NCBI GenBank assembly: GCA_003731675.1
Contig: RCNQ01000080.1
Span: 1 to 11,111 of the forward strand
Origin: Bacteroidetes/Chlorobi group bacterium ChocPot_Mid
GTDB taxonomy: Bacteria > Bacteroidota > Ignavibacteria > Kapaibacteriales > UBA2268
Length of the DNA: 11,111 bases
Direction of reading: 5' to 3'
Both the position numbers and the translations under genes were made by a program. How positions within the stretch are numbered: position 1 is the first letter of the stretch; each line of letters opens with the position of its first letter. This document shows positions 1-7,380 of the stretch, piece by piece. The notes under the pieces were generated by a model. That model saw only the letters and a program-made list of their open reading frames with translations. It ran no database searches and was not told the DNA's origin.

Positions 1-150
1 CACTTCAGCAGTAACAAAATTTTTATATTTATCTTTATAATCAATAATTCCTTCAACTTCAATCCCCAGCATAGTTAAAGTCTTGTCAAGTTCCTCTATG
101 CTATAATTCAAATCAACAAACTCTTTCAACCAATTATAAGAAATGCGCAT
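1..150 (-). CDS. pheT: Phenylalanine--tRNA ligase beta subunit, N-terminal fragment
   Basis: The first 50 codons of a minus-strand gene that runs off the left edge. The translation opens MRISYNWLKEFVDL and continues with EELDKTLTMLGIEVEG, the characteristic start of bacterial PheT (the B1 region before the tRNA-binding-like domain). PheT pairs with PheS in a cytoplasmic heterotetramer that charges tRNA-Phe; the beta subunit supplies tRNA recognition and, further on, the editing site, neither of which is in the window. The ATG at 148-150 fits the family's normal N-terminus. No convincing Shine-Dalgarno site precedes it; the upstream bases are almost pure A/T. It is transcribed divergently from the yjbQ-like gene across a 160-base AT-rich gap. 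Identification is secure for a fragment this short because the N-terminal motif is distinctive. Confidence 0.9.
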   Translation of the reverse strand, partial: MRISYNWLKEFVDLNYSIEELDKTLTMLGIEVEGIIDYKDKYKNFVTAEV

Positions 151-310
151 ATTAATAAATTTTTATGAAATAAAATCGTTAATTATTTTTACAATATGCA
201 ATTTAAGAATTTTTTTTGAAAAATTTATCATTAGAGAATATTTATATTTTTATTTGCACAACTTATAATTTTTTCATAGATTTATTTATTAATTATTCAG
301 GAGAAGAAAA

Positions 311-727
311 ATGAAAAGTTATCGCAAGGAATTATGGTTCCATACAAATACCAGAAGAGCTTTTATCAATATTACCAAAGATGTAGAAAAATGTGTTTTA
401 GAAAGCGGGATAAAAGAGGGTTTGGTTTTAGTTAATGCTATGCATATAACAGCTAGTGTTTTCATTAACGATGACGAACCAGGATTGCATCATGACTATG
501 AAGTATGGCTCGAGAAACTTGCCCCTGAAAAGCCACACTCTCAATACCGTCATAATGGATTCGAGGATAATGCTGATGCTCACATGAAAAGGCAGATTAT
601 GGGAAGAGAAGTCGTTGTTGCTATTACTGGTGGAAAACTTGATTTCGGTACATGGGAAAGAATTTTTTACGGTGAATTCGATGGTATGAGGAAAAAGAGA
701 GTATTAGTAAAAATAATCGGAGAATAA
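311..727 (+). CDS. yjbQ: YjbQ/UPF0047 family protein (secondary thiamine-phosphate synthase-type)
   Basis: A 138-residue protein, full length for the UPF0047/YjbQ family. Visible hallmarks are MHITASVFIND at 44-54, the LAP around 70-72, YRHN at 79-82, NADAH at 87-91, GGKLDFGTWERIF at 107-119 and the EFDG at 122-125. The conserved histidines and acidic residues (H45, H81, D89, H91, E122, D124) are those thought to form the family's metal-binding pocket. The usual GTWQ signature reads GTWE here. The E. coli member has been linked to weak thiamine-phosphate synthase activity, but the physiological role is unsettled, so the thiamine link is family knowledge and not shown here. The start is supported by AGGAGA at 299-304, well spaced before ATG 311. 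It ends in tandem TAA codons inside an inverted repeat shared with the convergent gene. Confidence 0.93.
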   Translation: MKSYRKELWFHTNTRRAFINITKDVEKCVLESGIKEGLVLVNAMHITASVFINDDEPGLHHDYEVWLEKLAPEKPHSQYRHNGFEDNADAHMKRQIMGREVVVAITGGKLDFGTWERIFYGEFDGMRKKRVLVKIIGE

Positions 728-748
728 TAATCCCCAATGATTATTATT
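723..748. terminator. Bidirectional terminator-like hairpin between convergent genes
   Basis: A perfect 10-bp inverted repeat, arms 723-732 and 739-748 with a 6-base loop CCCAAT. It covers the stop codon of the yjbQ-like gene (725-727) and the stop codon of the convergent phosphoesterase gene (744-746). The plus-strand right arm runs into a short T tract (747-751), as an intrinsic terminator would. The stem is almost entirely A-T, so it is weak; terminator function is inferred from position and shape. Confidence 0.5.
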
Positions 749-1703
749 TTTCAAATTCGATAAAGAATTCTTGACCAATTTCCCATTTTTTTAGATTGTC
801 ATCAATACAAATCATCTGAACCAAAATACCGAAATTTCTTAGTGTTGCCTTGCAAAAATGAAAATTTCTTATCTTTCCACCTTTGTATGTATCAATATGA
901 ATTGGTTTGTCACTTAGTTTTTGTCTTGGTCCGCTACCACCGCCGGTAACAATAAAATGTTTATTTTCCATAATGAAATGCTCGTAACTATGGCAGTGAC
1001 CAGTAAAAAATAACTTTGCTTTTGGAATATTCAACATTGGTTTTACAAATAAATCCTGCACATCTTTATTGTCACTTACAACAGTACTATTTGTAAATGG
1101 AGCATGATGGCAACAGATAATAATAATTTTAACTGATGTATCTGATTGTAAATCATTTAATGTTTTTTTGTACCATGATAATTGCTTTTGATTTCCTTCT
1201 TTTGTTAGATTGTCAAAATTTGAATTCAGAAAAATAAATCCAGTTCCATTGAATGTTCGGGAATACCATGTCTGTTTATCTAAATCAGGAAATCTTGAAA
1301 AGAAATTTCTGAGTGCTGTCTTATCATTTAAAAAATAATCGTGATTTCCTAAAACAGGTAGAATTGGGATGTTTTTCGACCGAATATCTATTGCTAAATC
1401 ATCAAATTTTTCCCAGTCATTTTTACTTGACCCGAAACAGACAAAATCCCCAAGATGAATTATAAAAGAGGGATTTTCATCAGCGATTTTTTTTAAAATC
1501 ATAGGTCTGACTTCGTCATTTTTCTCTTTCCCAATTTCAACAAAGCATGCTCTTTGAGTGTCACCGATTATTATGAATGAATTATTTTCTTCACTTTGAA
1601 TTAAAGATGAACTATAATTATTTTTACTTTGAGCAAATAAATTAATTATTACCGTATTTACGATAATAAATAGTAAAAGAGTAGTTTTAATATAATTTTT
1701 CAT
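744..1703 (-). CDS. Exported calcineurin-like metallophosphoesterase
   Basis: A 319-residue protein with a hydrophobic N-terminal signal peptide (about residues 1-24, likely cut after LFA before Q25), so it is probably periplasmic or surface-exposed. The metallophosphoesterase motifs appear in order: GDTQ at 47-50, GDF at 85-87, GNHDY at 119-123, HHAPF at 199-203 and TGHCHSYEH at 234-242. D48, D86, N120, H199 or H200, H236 and H238 are the expected ligands of the two-metal centre, with H121 as the likely catalytic histidine. The first motif has glutamine where many family members have histidine (DxH). The substrate cannot be read from sequence; a phosphomonoester or phosphodiester is the family expectation. 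AAGGAT at 1707-1712 on the minus strand supports the ATG. It is a single-gene unit, divergent from the M20 peptidase gene. Confidence 0.9.
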   Translation of the reverse strand: MKNYIKTTLLLFIIVNTVIINLFAQSKNNYSSSLIQSEENNSFIIIGDTQRACFVEIGKEKNDEVRPMILKKIADENPSFIIHLGDFVCFGSSKNDWEKFDDLAIDIRSKNIPILPVLGNHDYFLNDKTALRNFFSRFPDLDKQTWYSRTFNGTGFIFLNSNFDNLTKEGNQKQLSWYKKTLNDLQSDTSVKIIIICCHHAPFTNSTVVSDNKDVQDLFVKPMLNIPKAKLFFTGHCHSYEHFIMENKHFIVTGGGSGPRQKLSDKPIHIDTYKGGKIRNFHFCKATLRNFGILVQMICIDDNLKKWEIGQEFFIEFEK

Positions 1704-1890
1704 TCAATCCTTATCCATTTGATATTCAAAATTAGAATATTTTTAATAAAAGATATCATAATTTCTGTAAATTTTCAAAATTATTTAAATTCTAATAATT
1801 TTTACTATGTTCTTTTTCTTAATAAAAATCATAAATTATAACATGAAATTTGTAACTTGCAAAAATTTTATTTACAAATTTTGAATTAAT

Positions 1891-3258
1891 ATGAACAATT
1901 ACTTTGAATATATAGAAAGCAACAAGAACAAATTCCTTGAGGAATTAATCGAATTTTTAAAGATACCAAGTATCAGTAGTGACACTTCTTATAACTCAGA
2001 TATTATTAAGTGTGCTGATTGGTTAGTCGAACATTTGCAAAAAATTGGATTAAAAAACAGTAAAATAATTCAAACCAAAGGTCACCCAATAGTTTTCAGT
2101 GAATGGTTAGAAGCAGGTTCGGACAAACCAACAGTTTTAATTTACGGGCATTACGATGTACAACCGGTTGACCCTCTCGAACTGTGGGAATCTCATCCTT
2201 TTCAACCTGAAATTCGCAATGGTAAAATTTTTGCAAGAGGAACAGCTGACGATAAAGGACAACTTTTCACACATATCAAAGCAATTGAATCATATCTGAG
2301 AACTAATTCCCAGCTACCTTGCAATGTCAAATTATTGATTGAAGGTGAAGAAGAAGCAGGTAGCAGTCATTTAGAAGAATTCATCTTAGAAAATCAAGAT
2401 TTATTAAAATGCGATATAGCTCTTATTTCTGATACTGAGTGGTTCGCTGAAGGAATGCCTACAATTTGTTATGGTTTGAGAGGTATTTCATTCTTTGAGA
2501 TTACTATGACAGGACCAAACAGAGATTTGCATTCTGGCTCTTTTGGTGGTGCTGTGGATAATCCTGCTAATGCTTTATGCAAATTAATATCTAAACTAAA
2601 AGATGAGTATGGAAGAATTACTATTCCCGGATTTTATGATGATGTCCTGGAATTGACTGGTCAGGAAAGAATGGAATTCAAAAAGCTACCATTCAATATT
2701 AAACACTACAAACAAGACCTGGGTATTAAGGAAGTTTATGGTGAATTAGGTTATTCTACTTTAGAAAGAGTATGGGCAAGACCATCACTGGATATCAATG
2801 GCATTATTTCCGGATATACAGGTGAGGGTGCCAAAACAGTTTTGCCATCAAAAGCAACAGCAAAAATATCAATGAGGTTAGTACCTAATCAAAAAGCTTC
2901 TGATATTGCCAAAAAGACTGAAAAATATTTACGCACTTTAATACCACCAACAGTTAAAGTTGAAATTAAATTTCTTCATGGAGGAAACCCTGTTTTAGTA
3001 CCCATTAACAGTCGCGAAATTAAAACTGCTGTCAATGCTTTACAAAAAGCTTTCAATAAAGATGTAGTTTTTATGAGGGAAGGTGGCTCTATTCCAATAA
3101 CCGAAATTTTTCAGAATGTTTTAAAAGCTCCACCGGTACTAATGGGTTTCGGGTTACCTGATGATAATGTACATTCTCCGAATGAAAGCTTTTCATTAGA
3201 AAATTTTTATGGAGGTATCAAATCATCAGCTATATTCTTGGACGAAATATCAAAATAA
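1891..3258 (+). CDS. M20 family zinc dipeptidase (carnosinase/CNDP-like)
   Basis: A 455-residue cytoplasmic-type peptidase without a signal peptide, full length for the M20 dipeptidase group. The two-zinc site is complete: YGHYDVQP at 85-92 (H87 ligand, D89 activating), RGTADDKGQ at 116-124 (D120 bridging), EGEEEAGS at 151-158 (E154 catalytic base, E155 ligand), ISDTEW at 179-184 (D181 ligand) and DNVHSPNE at 425-432 (H428 ligand). DLHSG at 212-216 marks the lid/dimerisation domain, whose histidine reaches into the partner's active site in carnosinase-like enzymes. The spacing and the HYDVQP and DDKGQ wording point to the dipeptidase branch, not ArgE or DapE. The likely role is hydrolysis of small peptides in nutrition or turnover. 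No Shine-Dalgarno sequence precedes ATG 1891, but the N-terminus fits the family and no better start exists. The 187-base divergent upstream gap is very AT-rich. Confidence 0.93.
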   Translation: MNNYFEYIESNKNKFLEELIEFLKIPSISSDTSYNSDIIKCADWLVEHLQKIGLKNSKIIQTKGHPIVFSEWLEAGSDKPTVLIYGHYDVQPVDPLELWESHPFQPEIRNGKIFARGTADDKGQLFTHIKAIESYLRTNSQLPCNVKLLIEGEEEAGSSHLEEFILENQDLLKCDIALISDTEWFAEGMPTICYGLRGISFFEITMTGPNRDLHSGSFGGAVDNPANALCKLISKLKDEYGRITIPGFYDDVLELTGQERMEFKKLPFNIKHYKQDLGIKEVYGELGYSTLERVWARPSLDINGIISGYTGEGAKTVLPSKATAKISMRLVPNQKASDIAKKTEKYLRTLIPPTVKVEIKFLHGGNPVLVPINSREIKTAVNALQKAFNKDVVFMREGGSIPITEIFQNVLKAPPVLMGFGLPDDNVHSPNESFSLENFYGGIKSSAIFLDEISK

Positions 3259-3281
3259 AAAATTTCTGTATTAAAAAGGAT

Positions 3282-3548
3282 TTAATCAAAATTGTAATGC
3301 TTTTTAACAGGTTCAATTACTTTCCATGTACATTTCAGACCTTTTGGGAATGTCACAAAATCTCCTTTTCCAATATTCACGTCACCATTTTCTGTTTTTA
3401 CTGTGACTTTTCCTTCAAGAAAAAGACATTGCTCCTGTGAATCATAAAACCAATCAAATTCAGACACTTCTTTAGTCCATACAGGCCATTTTTTTATACC
3501 CATTTTATTTATTTCATCATCACTAAGTTGTTTAACTGTAACTTTCAT
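3282..3548 (-). CDS. Small cupin-fold protein (cupin_3/DUF861 type)
   Basis: An 88-residue single-domain protein that is essentially one cupin barrel. It matches the cupin_3/DUF861 pattern: FDWFYDSQEQCLFLEGKV at 31-48, GDFVTFPKGLKCTW at 62-75 and a final VKKHYNF at 81-87. Such proteins are small soluble beta-barrels related to EutQ and ureidoglycolate-type enzymes; most stand-alone members have no known reaction. The classic cupin metal histidines in motif 1 are absent (E39 and C41 stand there), as is usual in this subfamily, so metal catalysis cannot be assumed. AAAGGTG lies 5-6 bases upstream of the ATG on the minus strand and supports the start. The gene converges on the peptidase gene with a 23-base gap and no clear terminator hairpin. 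Confidence 0.85.
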   Translation of the reverse strand: MKVTVKQLSDDEINKMGIKKWPVWTKEVSEFDWFYDSQEQCLFLEGKVTVKTENGDVNIGKGDFVTFPKGLKCTWKVIEPVKKHYNFD

Positions 3549-3677
3549 ATTTCACCTTTATATTAATTAAAATATACAAATGTTTAGAATAATTTTCCAT
3601 AAAATTATACAAAATAATGGAAATTAACAATAAATTAAACACTTAATTGTTATTTTTGTTGTTTATTTTTTTACAAT

Positions 3678-5036
3678 ATGGGAATTAATAATATGGCTTA
3701 TAATATCAGTGTTATTGGAACAGGATACGTAGGATTAGTAACAGGAACTTGCTTTGCAGCTACAGGCAACAATGTAATTTGCGTTGATGTTGAAGAAGAA
3801 AAAATCAATAGTCTCCAGCAAGGAATACCCACCATTTTCGAACCAGGATTAGAAAGATTACTCAAAACAAATGTCAAAGAAGAAAGAATACATTTTACAA
3901 CCAGTCTTGAATATGCAGTTCAAAATTCTTTATTAATCTTTTTATGTTTACCAACTCCTCCTTATGAGGATGGCTCAGCCGATTTGCATCATGTAATGGA
4001 CGTTGCAAATGAAATAGGAAGAATATTAAAAAACCACAATTTTAAAGAGAAAAAGATTATTGTTAATAAAAGTACTGTACCTGTAGGAACAGCTGAGAAA
4101 GTTAGAAACATTCTTTTAAAATATCTTCCAGCCGAAAAATTTGAAGTTGCAAGTAATCCCGAATTCTTGAGGGAGGGTTTTGCTGTCGAAGACTCAACAT
4201 TACCTGAAAGAGTTGTTATCGGAACTTCAAGCGATTATACTAAAGAAATAATGACTGATTTATACCAGCCATTTGTAAGAACAGGCAACCCTATTATTAT
4301 AATGGATGAAAAAAGTGCTGAAATTACTAAATATGCAGCTAACTCATTTTTAGCAACAAAGATATCATTTATGAATGACTTATCAGCTTATTGTGAAAAA
4401 ACAGGTGCTGATATTGAGAAAATAAGACTCGGTATTGGAGCAGACAGTCGTATTGGGAAGAAATTTTTATTCGCTGGAATTGGCTATGGAGGTTCTTGTT
4501 TTCCAAAGGATGTGAGAGCGTTATTATTCTCAACTGAAGAAGCTGCAACACCGCTGTCAATTGTTCGTGCAGCTTACGAGGTGAATAATAAACAAATTGT
4601 CAGATTTACTGAAAAAATTCTGAAACGTTTTAATAATGATGTTCGTAATAAAACTTTTGCTTTGTGGGGATTAGCTTTCAAGCACAACACTGACGATACA
4701 AGGGAAGCCCCTGCTTTCAGAATTATAGATATACTTCTTGAATTTGGAGCTAAAATTGTTGCTTATGACCCAGAGGCAATGGAAAACACTAAGTTAAGAT
4801 ATGGAAATAAAATTGAATATGCTGAAAATTTCTATACTGCATTAAATAACTCTGATGCTTTGGTAATTGCTACTGAATGGACATTATTCAGAAGTCCTGA
4901 TTTTTTGAAAATGAAAAGTTTAATGAAAGAGCCAATCATTTTTGACGGAAGAAACTTATATGACCTTGATGAAATGGAAAAGCTTGGGTTTGAGTATTAT
5001 TGCGTAGGCAGAAAAGCAATCAACTCTAAAATGTAG
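3678..5036 (+). CDS. ugd: UDP-glucose 6-dehydrogenase
   Basis: It oxidises UDP-glucose to UDP-glucuronate with two NAD+, supplying uronic acid precursors for capsule, exopolysaccharide or lipopolysaccharide sugars. The 452-residue protein has the Rossmann GTGYVG at 14-19, LPTPP at 91-95, STVPVGT at 132-138, the substrate-binding NPEFLREG at 160-167, EITKYAANSF at 215-224, GYGGSCFPKD at 269-278 with catalytic C274, and AFKHNTDDTRE at 333-343 in the C-terminal UDP-binding domain. All catalytic residues are present. The start is uncertain: the internal ATG at 3693 (MAYNISVIG) gives the more typical N-terminus for this family and has a weak GGGA 9 bases before it, while ATG 3678 has only A/T ahead. 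No glycosyltransferases or other sugar genes adjoin it here, so its polysaccharide partner is not visible. Confidence 0.96.
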   Translation: MGINNMAYNISVIGTGYVGLVTGTCFAATGNNVICVDVEEEKINSLQQGIPTIFEPGLERLLKTNVKEERIHFTTSLEYAVQNSLLIFLCLPTPPYEDGSADLHHVMDVANEIGRILKNHNFKEKKIIVNKSTVPVGTAEKVRNILLKYLPAEKFEVASNPEFLREGFAVEDSTLPERVVIGTSSDYTKEIMTDLYQPFVRTGNPIIIMDEKSAEITKYAANSFLATKISFMNDLSAYCEKTGADIEKIRLGIGADSRIGKKFLFAGIGYGGSCFPKDVRALLFSTEEAATPLSIVRAAYEVNNKQIVRFTEKILKRFNNDVRNKTFALWGLAFKHNTDDTREAPAFRIIDILLEFGAKIVAYDPEAMENTKLRYGNKIEYAENFYTALNNSDALVIATEWTLFRSPDFLKMKSLMKEPIIFDGRNLYDLDEMEKLGFEYYCVGRKAINSKM

Positions 5037-5049
5037 TCTAATTATAATA

Positions 5050-5086
5050 AATATTGAACATGGATTCAATGTCCATGTTCAATATT
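5050..5086. terminator. Perfect 15-bp hairpin downstream of ugd
   Basis: Arms 5050-5064 and 5072-5086 are exact reverse complements around a 7-base loop (TTCAATG), starting 13 bases after the ugd stop. It is the strongest secondary structure in the left half of the window. The bases after the right arm (ATCCTTC) are not a proper T tract, so it is either a non-classical terminator, an mRNA 3'-end stabiliser, or something else such as a small-element relic. The call rests on position. Confidence 0.6.
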
Positions 5087-5343
5087 ATCCTTCAATTAAT
5101 TAAGTGTACATTATTAACCAATGCACTCCCATAACATAATTTGTTATTATAGTACTTTATACTAATTTTATATAGTAGTTATTTACAAATTTTCAACACA
5201 ATTCAGCAGAACTTCTTCAAATCATTCCTCATTATTTTTCAATATAGATAAGTACTTATTTAATAAGCATATAGGAAGCAATAATTTTGCTATTAATTAT
5301 CCACAATTATTGTTAAAATCTTCAATAATTCTCAACAGAATAC
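5087..5343. other. AT-rich intergenic stretch without a recognisable gene
   Basis: Part of the 373-base gap between ugd and the next ribosome site. I see no coding region, tRNA or repeat array in it. It holds an 8-bp inverted repeat, 5305-5312 and 5323-5330 (AATTATTG / CAATAATT, 10-base loop), just upstream of the sigma-54-like element, and a short palindrome CTTATTTAATAAG near 5254-5266. In sequence this AT-rich, either could be chance. Confidence 0.5.
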
Positions 5344-5359
5344 TGGCACTTTAATTGTA
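5344..5359 (+). promoter_or_regulatory. Sigma-54-like -24/-12 promoter element
   Basis: TGGCAC at 5344-5349, five bases, then TTGTA at 5355-5359. The RpoN consensus is TGGCACG-N4-TTGCW, so the -24 half is intact up to its final G, the GG-to-GT spacing is correct, and the -12 half has T for C. The preceding base is a pyrimidine, as preferred. It would start transcription near 5371, about 30 bases before the strong ribosome site at 5401. Sigma-54 control of flagellar hook genes is known in several phyla, which fits the FlgD-like gene downstream. Evidence is one motif match only. Confidence 0.45.
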
Positions 5360-5400
5360 ATTCTGTACTTATTAATACAACAAGATGTTGGAAAATTCAC

Positions 5401-5463
5401 GGAGGAAAAATGTTAGTAATTGTAAAAGATAATTCCCTTAGAAAGTTATTAAAGTTTGAATGA
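5401..5463 (+). other. Strong ribosome site plus 17-codon ORF, probable detached N-terminus of the FlgD-like gene
   Basis: GGAGG at 5401-5405 is the best Shine-Dalgarno site in the window, correctly spaced before ATG 5410. The reading frame gives MLVIVKDNSLRKLLKFE and stops at TGA 5461. FlgD proteins usually begin with a region ending in D-x-F-L-K-L-L, then about 12 residues, then PMDN. Here D-N-S-L-R-K-L-L is followed by 12 codon positions plus two bases, then the MDN that opens the next ORF. I infer that this is the original start of flgD, separated by the TGA and a frame change. The alternative is a genuine short leader peptide. Confidence 0.45.
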
Positions 5464-5489
5464 AGCAATAAATTCAATGGAATTGTCTG

Positions 5490-6014
5490 ATGGATAATCT
5501 CTCATTTGCTGACCTGCTGATTAAACTTCATAATCTCAAGTACTTTGCAACTTCCAAATTTGATTATGATTTGGATGATGAGCATATTTTATTGTCTCAA
5601 TCGCTCTCTAATTCTGCAATTAGTGGTTTAATTGGTAAAGAAGTTATTGCTAAATCTAAAAGTATTTTTTTTGATGGCTTAAAAAAATGTGAGGTATATT
5701 TTGAAACAACTGAGACTCTAACTAACTTGGAGATTTATCTATCTGATTCAAAAGGTAATATCGTTTTTTCATCGAAAATCAGCTCAAAGCTAATGAAATT
5801 TGTTTGGGATGGCATAGATAATTTAGGAAAAAAAGTATCAGCAGGTGAATACTTTTTTACAATCTATAATCCTGAAAATCATAAAGAAATTTATAATTGT
5901 GTTATATACATAATTGGTAGAATCAAAAAAATGATTTTTTCAAAACAAGGAGTTTTTTTTAACATTAATAATATTATTGTCCCTTATGACTCTGTTAAAG
6001 AAATCAGAATATGA
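5490..6014 (+). CDS. flgD: FlgD-like flagellar hook-capping protein, N-terminus missing or split
   Basis: A 174-residue ORF. FlgD caps the growing flagellar hook outside the cell and guides hook subunit assembly. Its C-terminal core is visible: SGLIGKEV at 45-52 (the family's conserved entry into the folded domain), FVWDGIDNLGKKVSAGEYFF at 104-123 (FlgD Ig-like signature W-D-G-x-D-x-x-G-x-x-V-x-x-G-x-Y), and GRIKKMIF at 143-150 to VKEIRI at 169-174, which matches the returning tudor-like strand. It begins exactly at the MDN that in FlgD follows a conserved segment of about 20-30 residues. That segment and a ribosome site are missing before ATG 5490. A strong start 80 bases upstream in another frame probably belonged to it. 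No other flagellar gene is in the window. It converges on the next gene with a 21-base gap. The gene may be decayed, or broken by an assembly error. Confidence 0.7.
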   Translation: MDNLSFADLLIKLHNLKYFATSKFDYDLDDEHILLSQSLSNSAISGLIGKEVIAKSKSIFFDGLKKCEVYFETTETLTNLEIYLSDSKGNIVFSSKISSKLMKFVWDGIDNLGKKVSAGEYFFTIYNPENHKEIYNCVIYIIGRIKKMIFSKQGVFFNINNIIVPYDSVKEIRI

Positions 6015-6035
6015 TTGATAACCTGATTAGATGAA

Positions 6036-7367
6036 CTACCTGAGTAACTGAGCTTTTATAACTGCTCGTCCTTTTTTAATTGGCATAGATTCTGTCGGAA
6101 CAGCATAAATAACAATATCATATAACCCCTGTGGAGCAAAAACCTGTGCCTGGAATGAGAATTCTTTATGTAGTCCTACCCCCAGTTTCATATTTTCAAA
6201 AACTTTTGCAACTACTCTTCCCTCAATATCATATACAATACAACTAACTATTGATTCTTCTTCAAGCCGAAACTCTATTTGTGTTGTTTCCGAAAACGGA
6301 TTCGGATTTGTTTTAGCTGAATAAATTAACACATCCGGTATATCAATACATGCAGTATCAAGAGCAATTGTATCTCCTTCCAATGTGGTATATGACAACT
6401 GATAGCAGTATTTCTCATCTCTGTACGGCACAGTATCAAACTCATAACGATAATCATATCCATACATGTGTGTTATATTTCCTATTAACAATGTATCTGT
6501 TGGTTTTCTGATAGCATCCCACCTGCCGACAACAAAACTAAATGGTTGTTTGTCCTCCTCGTACTTTGTTCCGTAAGGGACCAATTTCCTCTTTAATATA
6601 AATCCTTTATGAACTGGCTCGCTTGAAGTTATCCATATCAGTGTATCTTTCTTTTGCCCTGCATATTCAACATAGAATGTATCCACCTTCATTGGAGGCA
6701 TATTCAAGTCAATTTCATACCTTACTTTTGTTCCTAATGCTGAGTTATTCAATTCTACATTGTCATCAGGATTATACCATTTGATGTTTCGTATCTTTAC
6801 TTCGTTATTTACTTTAGCGGCTAATGCCTGATAGTAAAAATATGGGTCAGGGTCAGGTGTGTCAGAAAATTTTATTGTATTAAAAGGAATATCTCTATTC
6901 TTCGAAATAAAATAAAAAGTACCTAAATGCAGTGTATCTCCCTGATTTATAACTATGCAATCCTCATATTTTTCAGGTCCCAATACTGTAATGCTAATTC
7001 TATTATTAAAGACCCTTGGGGTTAAATAATATCTTTCAGGAAGCAATGAACCCGATATTCCTAAATCTATTTTATTAGAAATTTTGGGGTCTATTTCTTG
7101 TTCAATAATAAAATCTGTTGAATCAAAACTGAATGTAGAATCTGTAAAGCCAAATTGTATTGTTGTATTTGCCCATCTATCCCATCTGAAAGAAGTTGTT
7201 GTTAGTCTATCAGATGTGTTGATTATTTTTAACTCAAAGCGTATTGTATCTCCCATCACTCCCAAGAATGAATCAGCACGAACAATAGCTGCAATTGAAT
7301 CAGAGTATTGTGAATACGCTGTCTGTGTGAAAATTAGTATTATAAAAAAAAAATATATCTTTTTCAT
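6036..7367 (-). CDS. Secreted protein with type IX secretion C-terminal sorting domain
   Basis: A 443-residue protein. Residues 1-19 form a hydrophobic signal peptide ending AYS before Q20. The last 90 residues are a type IX (Por) sorting domain: NPNPFSETTQIEF at 354-366, then VYDIEGRVV at 378-386, GLHKEFSF at 398-405, PQGLYDIVIY at 412-421 and the terminal basic strand ending QLLR. This domain directs export through the T9SS and usually attachment to the cell surface. Residues about 250-345 look like a fibronectin III/Ig-like fold (YCYQLSYTTLEGD). Residues about 24-175 are beta-rich and vaguely cohesin-like (GVMGDTIRFELKIIN, GDTLHLGTFYF), which is a weak impression. I do not recognise a catalytic domain. 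The gene starts 13 bases after the stop of the dockerin-like gene, so the two are probably co-transcribed. The signal peptide region contains a 10-base T run on the coding strand. Confidence 0.88.
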   Translation of the reverse strand: MKKIYFFFIILIFTQTAYSQYSDSIAAIVRADSFLGVMGDTIRFELKIINTSDRLTTTSFRWDRWANTTIQFGFTDSTFSFDSTDFIIEQEIDPKISNKIDLGISGSLLPERYYLTPRVFNNRISITVLGPEKYEDCIVINQGDTLHLGTFYFISKNRDIPFNTIKFSDTPDPDPYFYYQALAAKVNNEVKIRNIKWYNPDDNVELNNSALGTKVRYEIDLNMPPMKVDTFYVEYAGQKKDTLIWITSSEPVHKGFILKRKLVPYGTKYEEDKQPFSFVVGRWDAIRKPTDTLLIGNITHMYGYDYRYEFDTVPYRDEKYCYQLSYTTLEGDTIALDTACIDIPDVLIYSAKTNPNPFSETTQIEFRLEEESIVSCIVYDIEGRVVAKVFENMKLGVGLHKEFSFQAQVFAPQGLYDIVIYAVPTESMPIKKGRAVIKAQLLR

Positions 7368-7380
7368 CTTATTCCCGACT

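Noticed and set aside
240..300. Promoter for the yjbQ-like gene (TTGCAC at 254-259, TATAAT at 264-269)
   Set aside because: The two boxes are only a few bases apart, not the usual spacing, and such AT-rich DNA gives TATAAT-like words by chance.
4369..4560. Minus-strand ORF of 63 codons inside ugd
   Set aside because: It is antisense to the most conserved part of UDP-glucose dehydrogenase, including the catalytic cysteine region, so it is a shadow frame.
5410..5463. An independent 17-residue leader peptide controlling the next gene by attenuation
   Set aside because: There is no codon run or alternative hairpin typical of attenuation, and the spacing to the FlgD MDN start is better explained as a broken flgD N-terminus.
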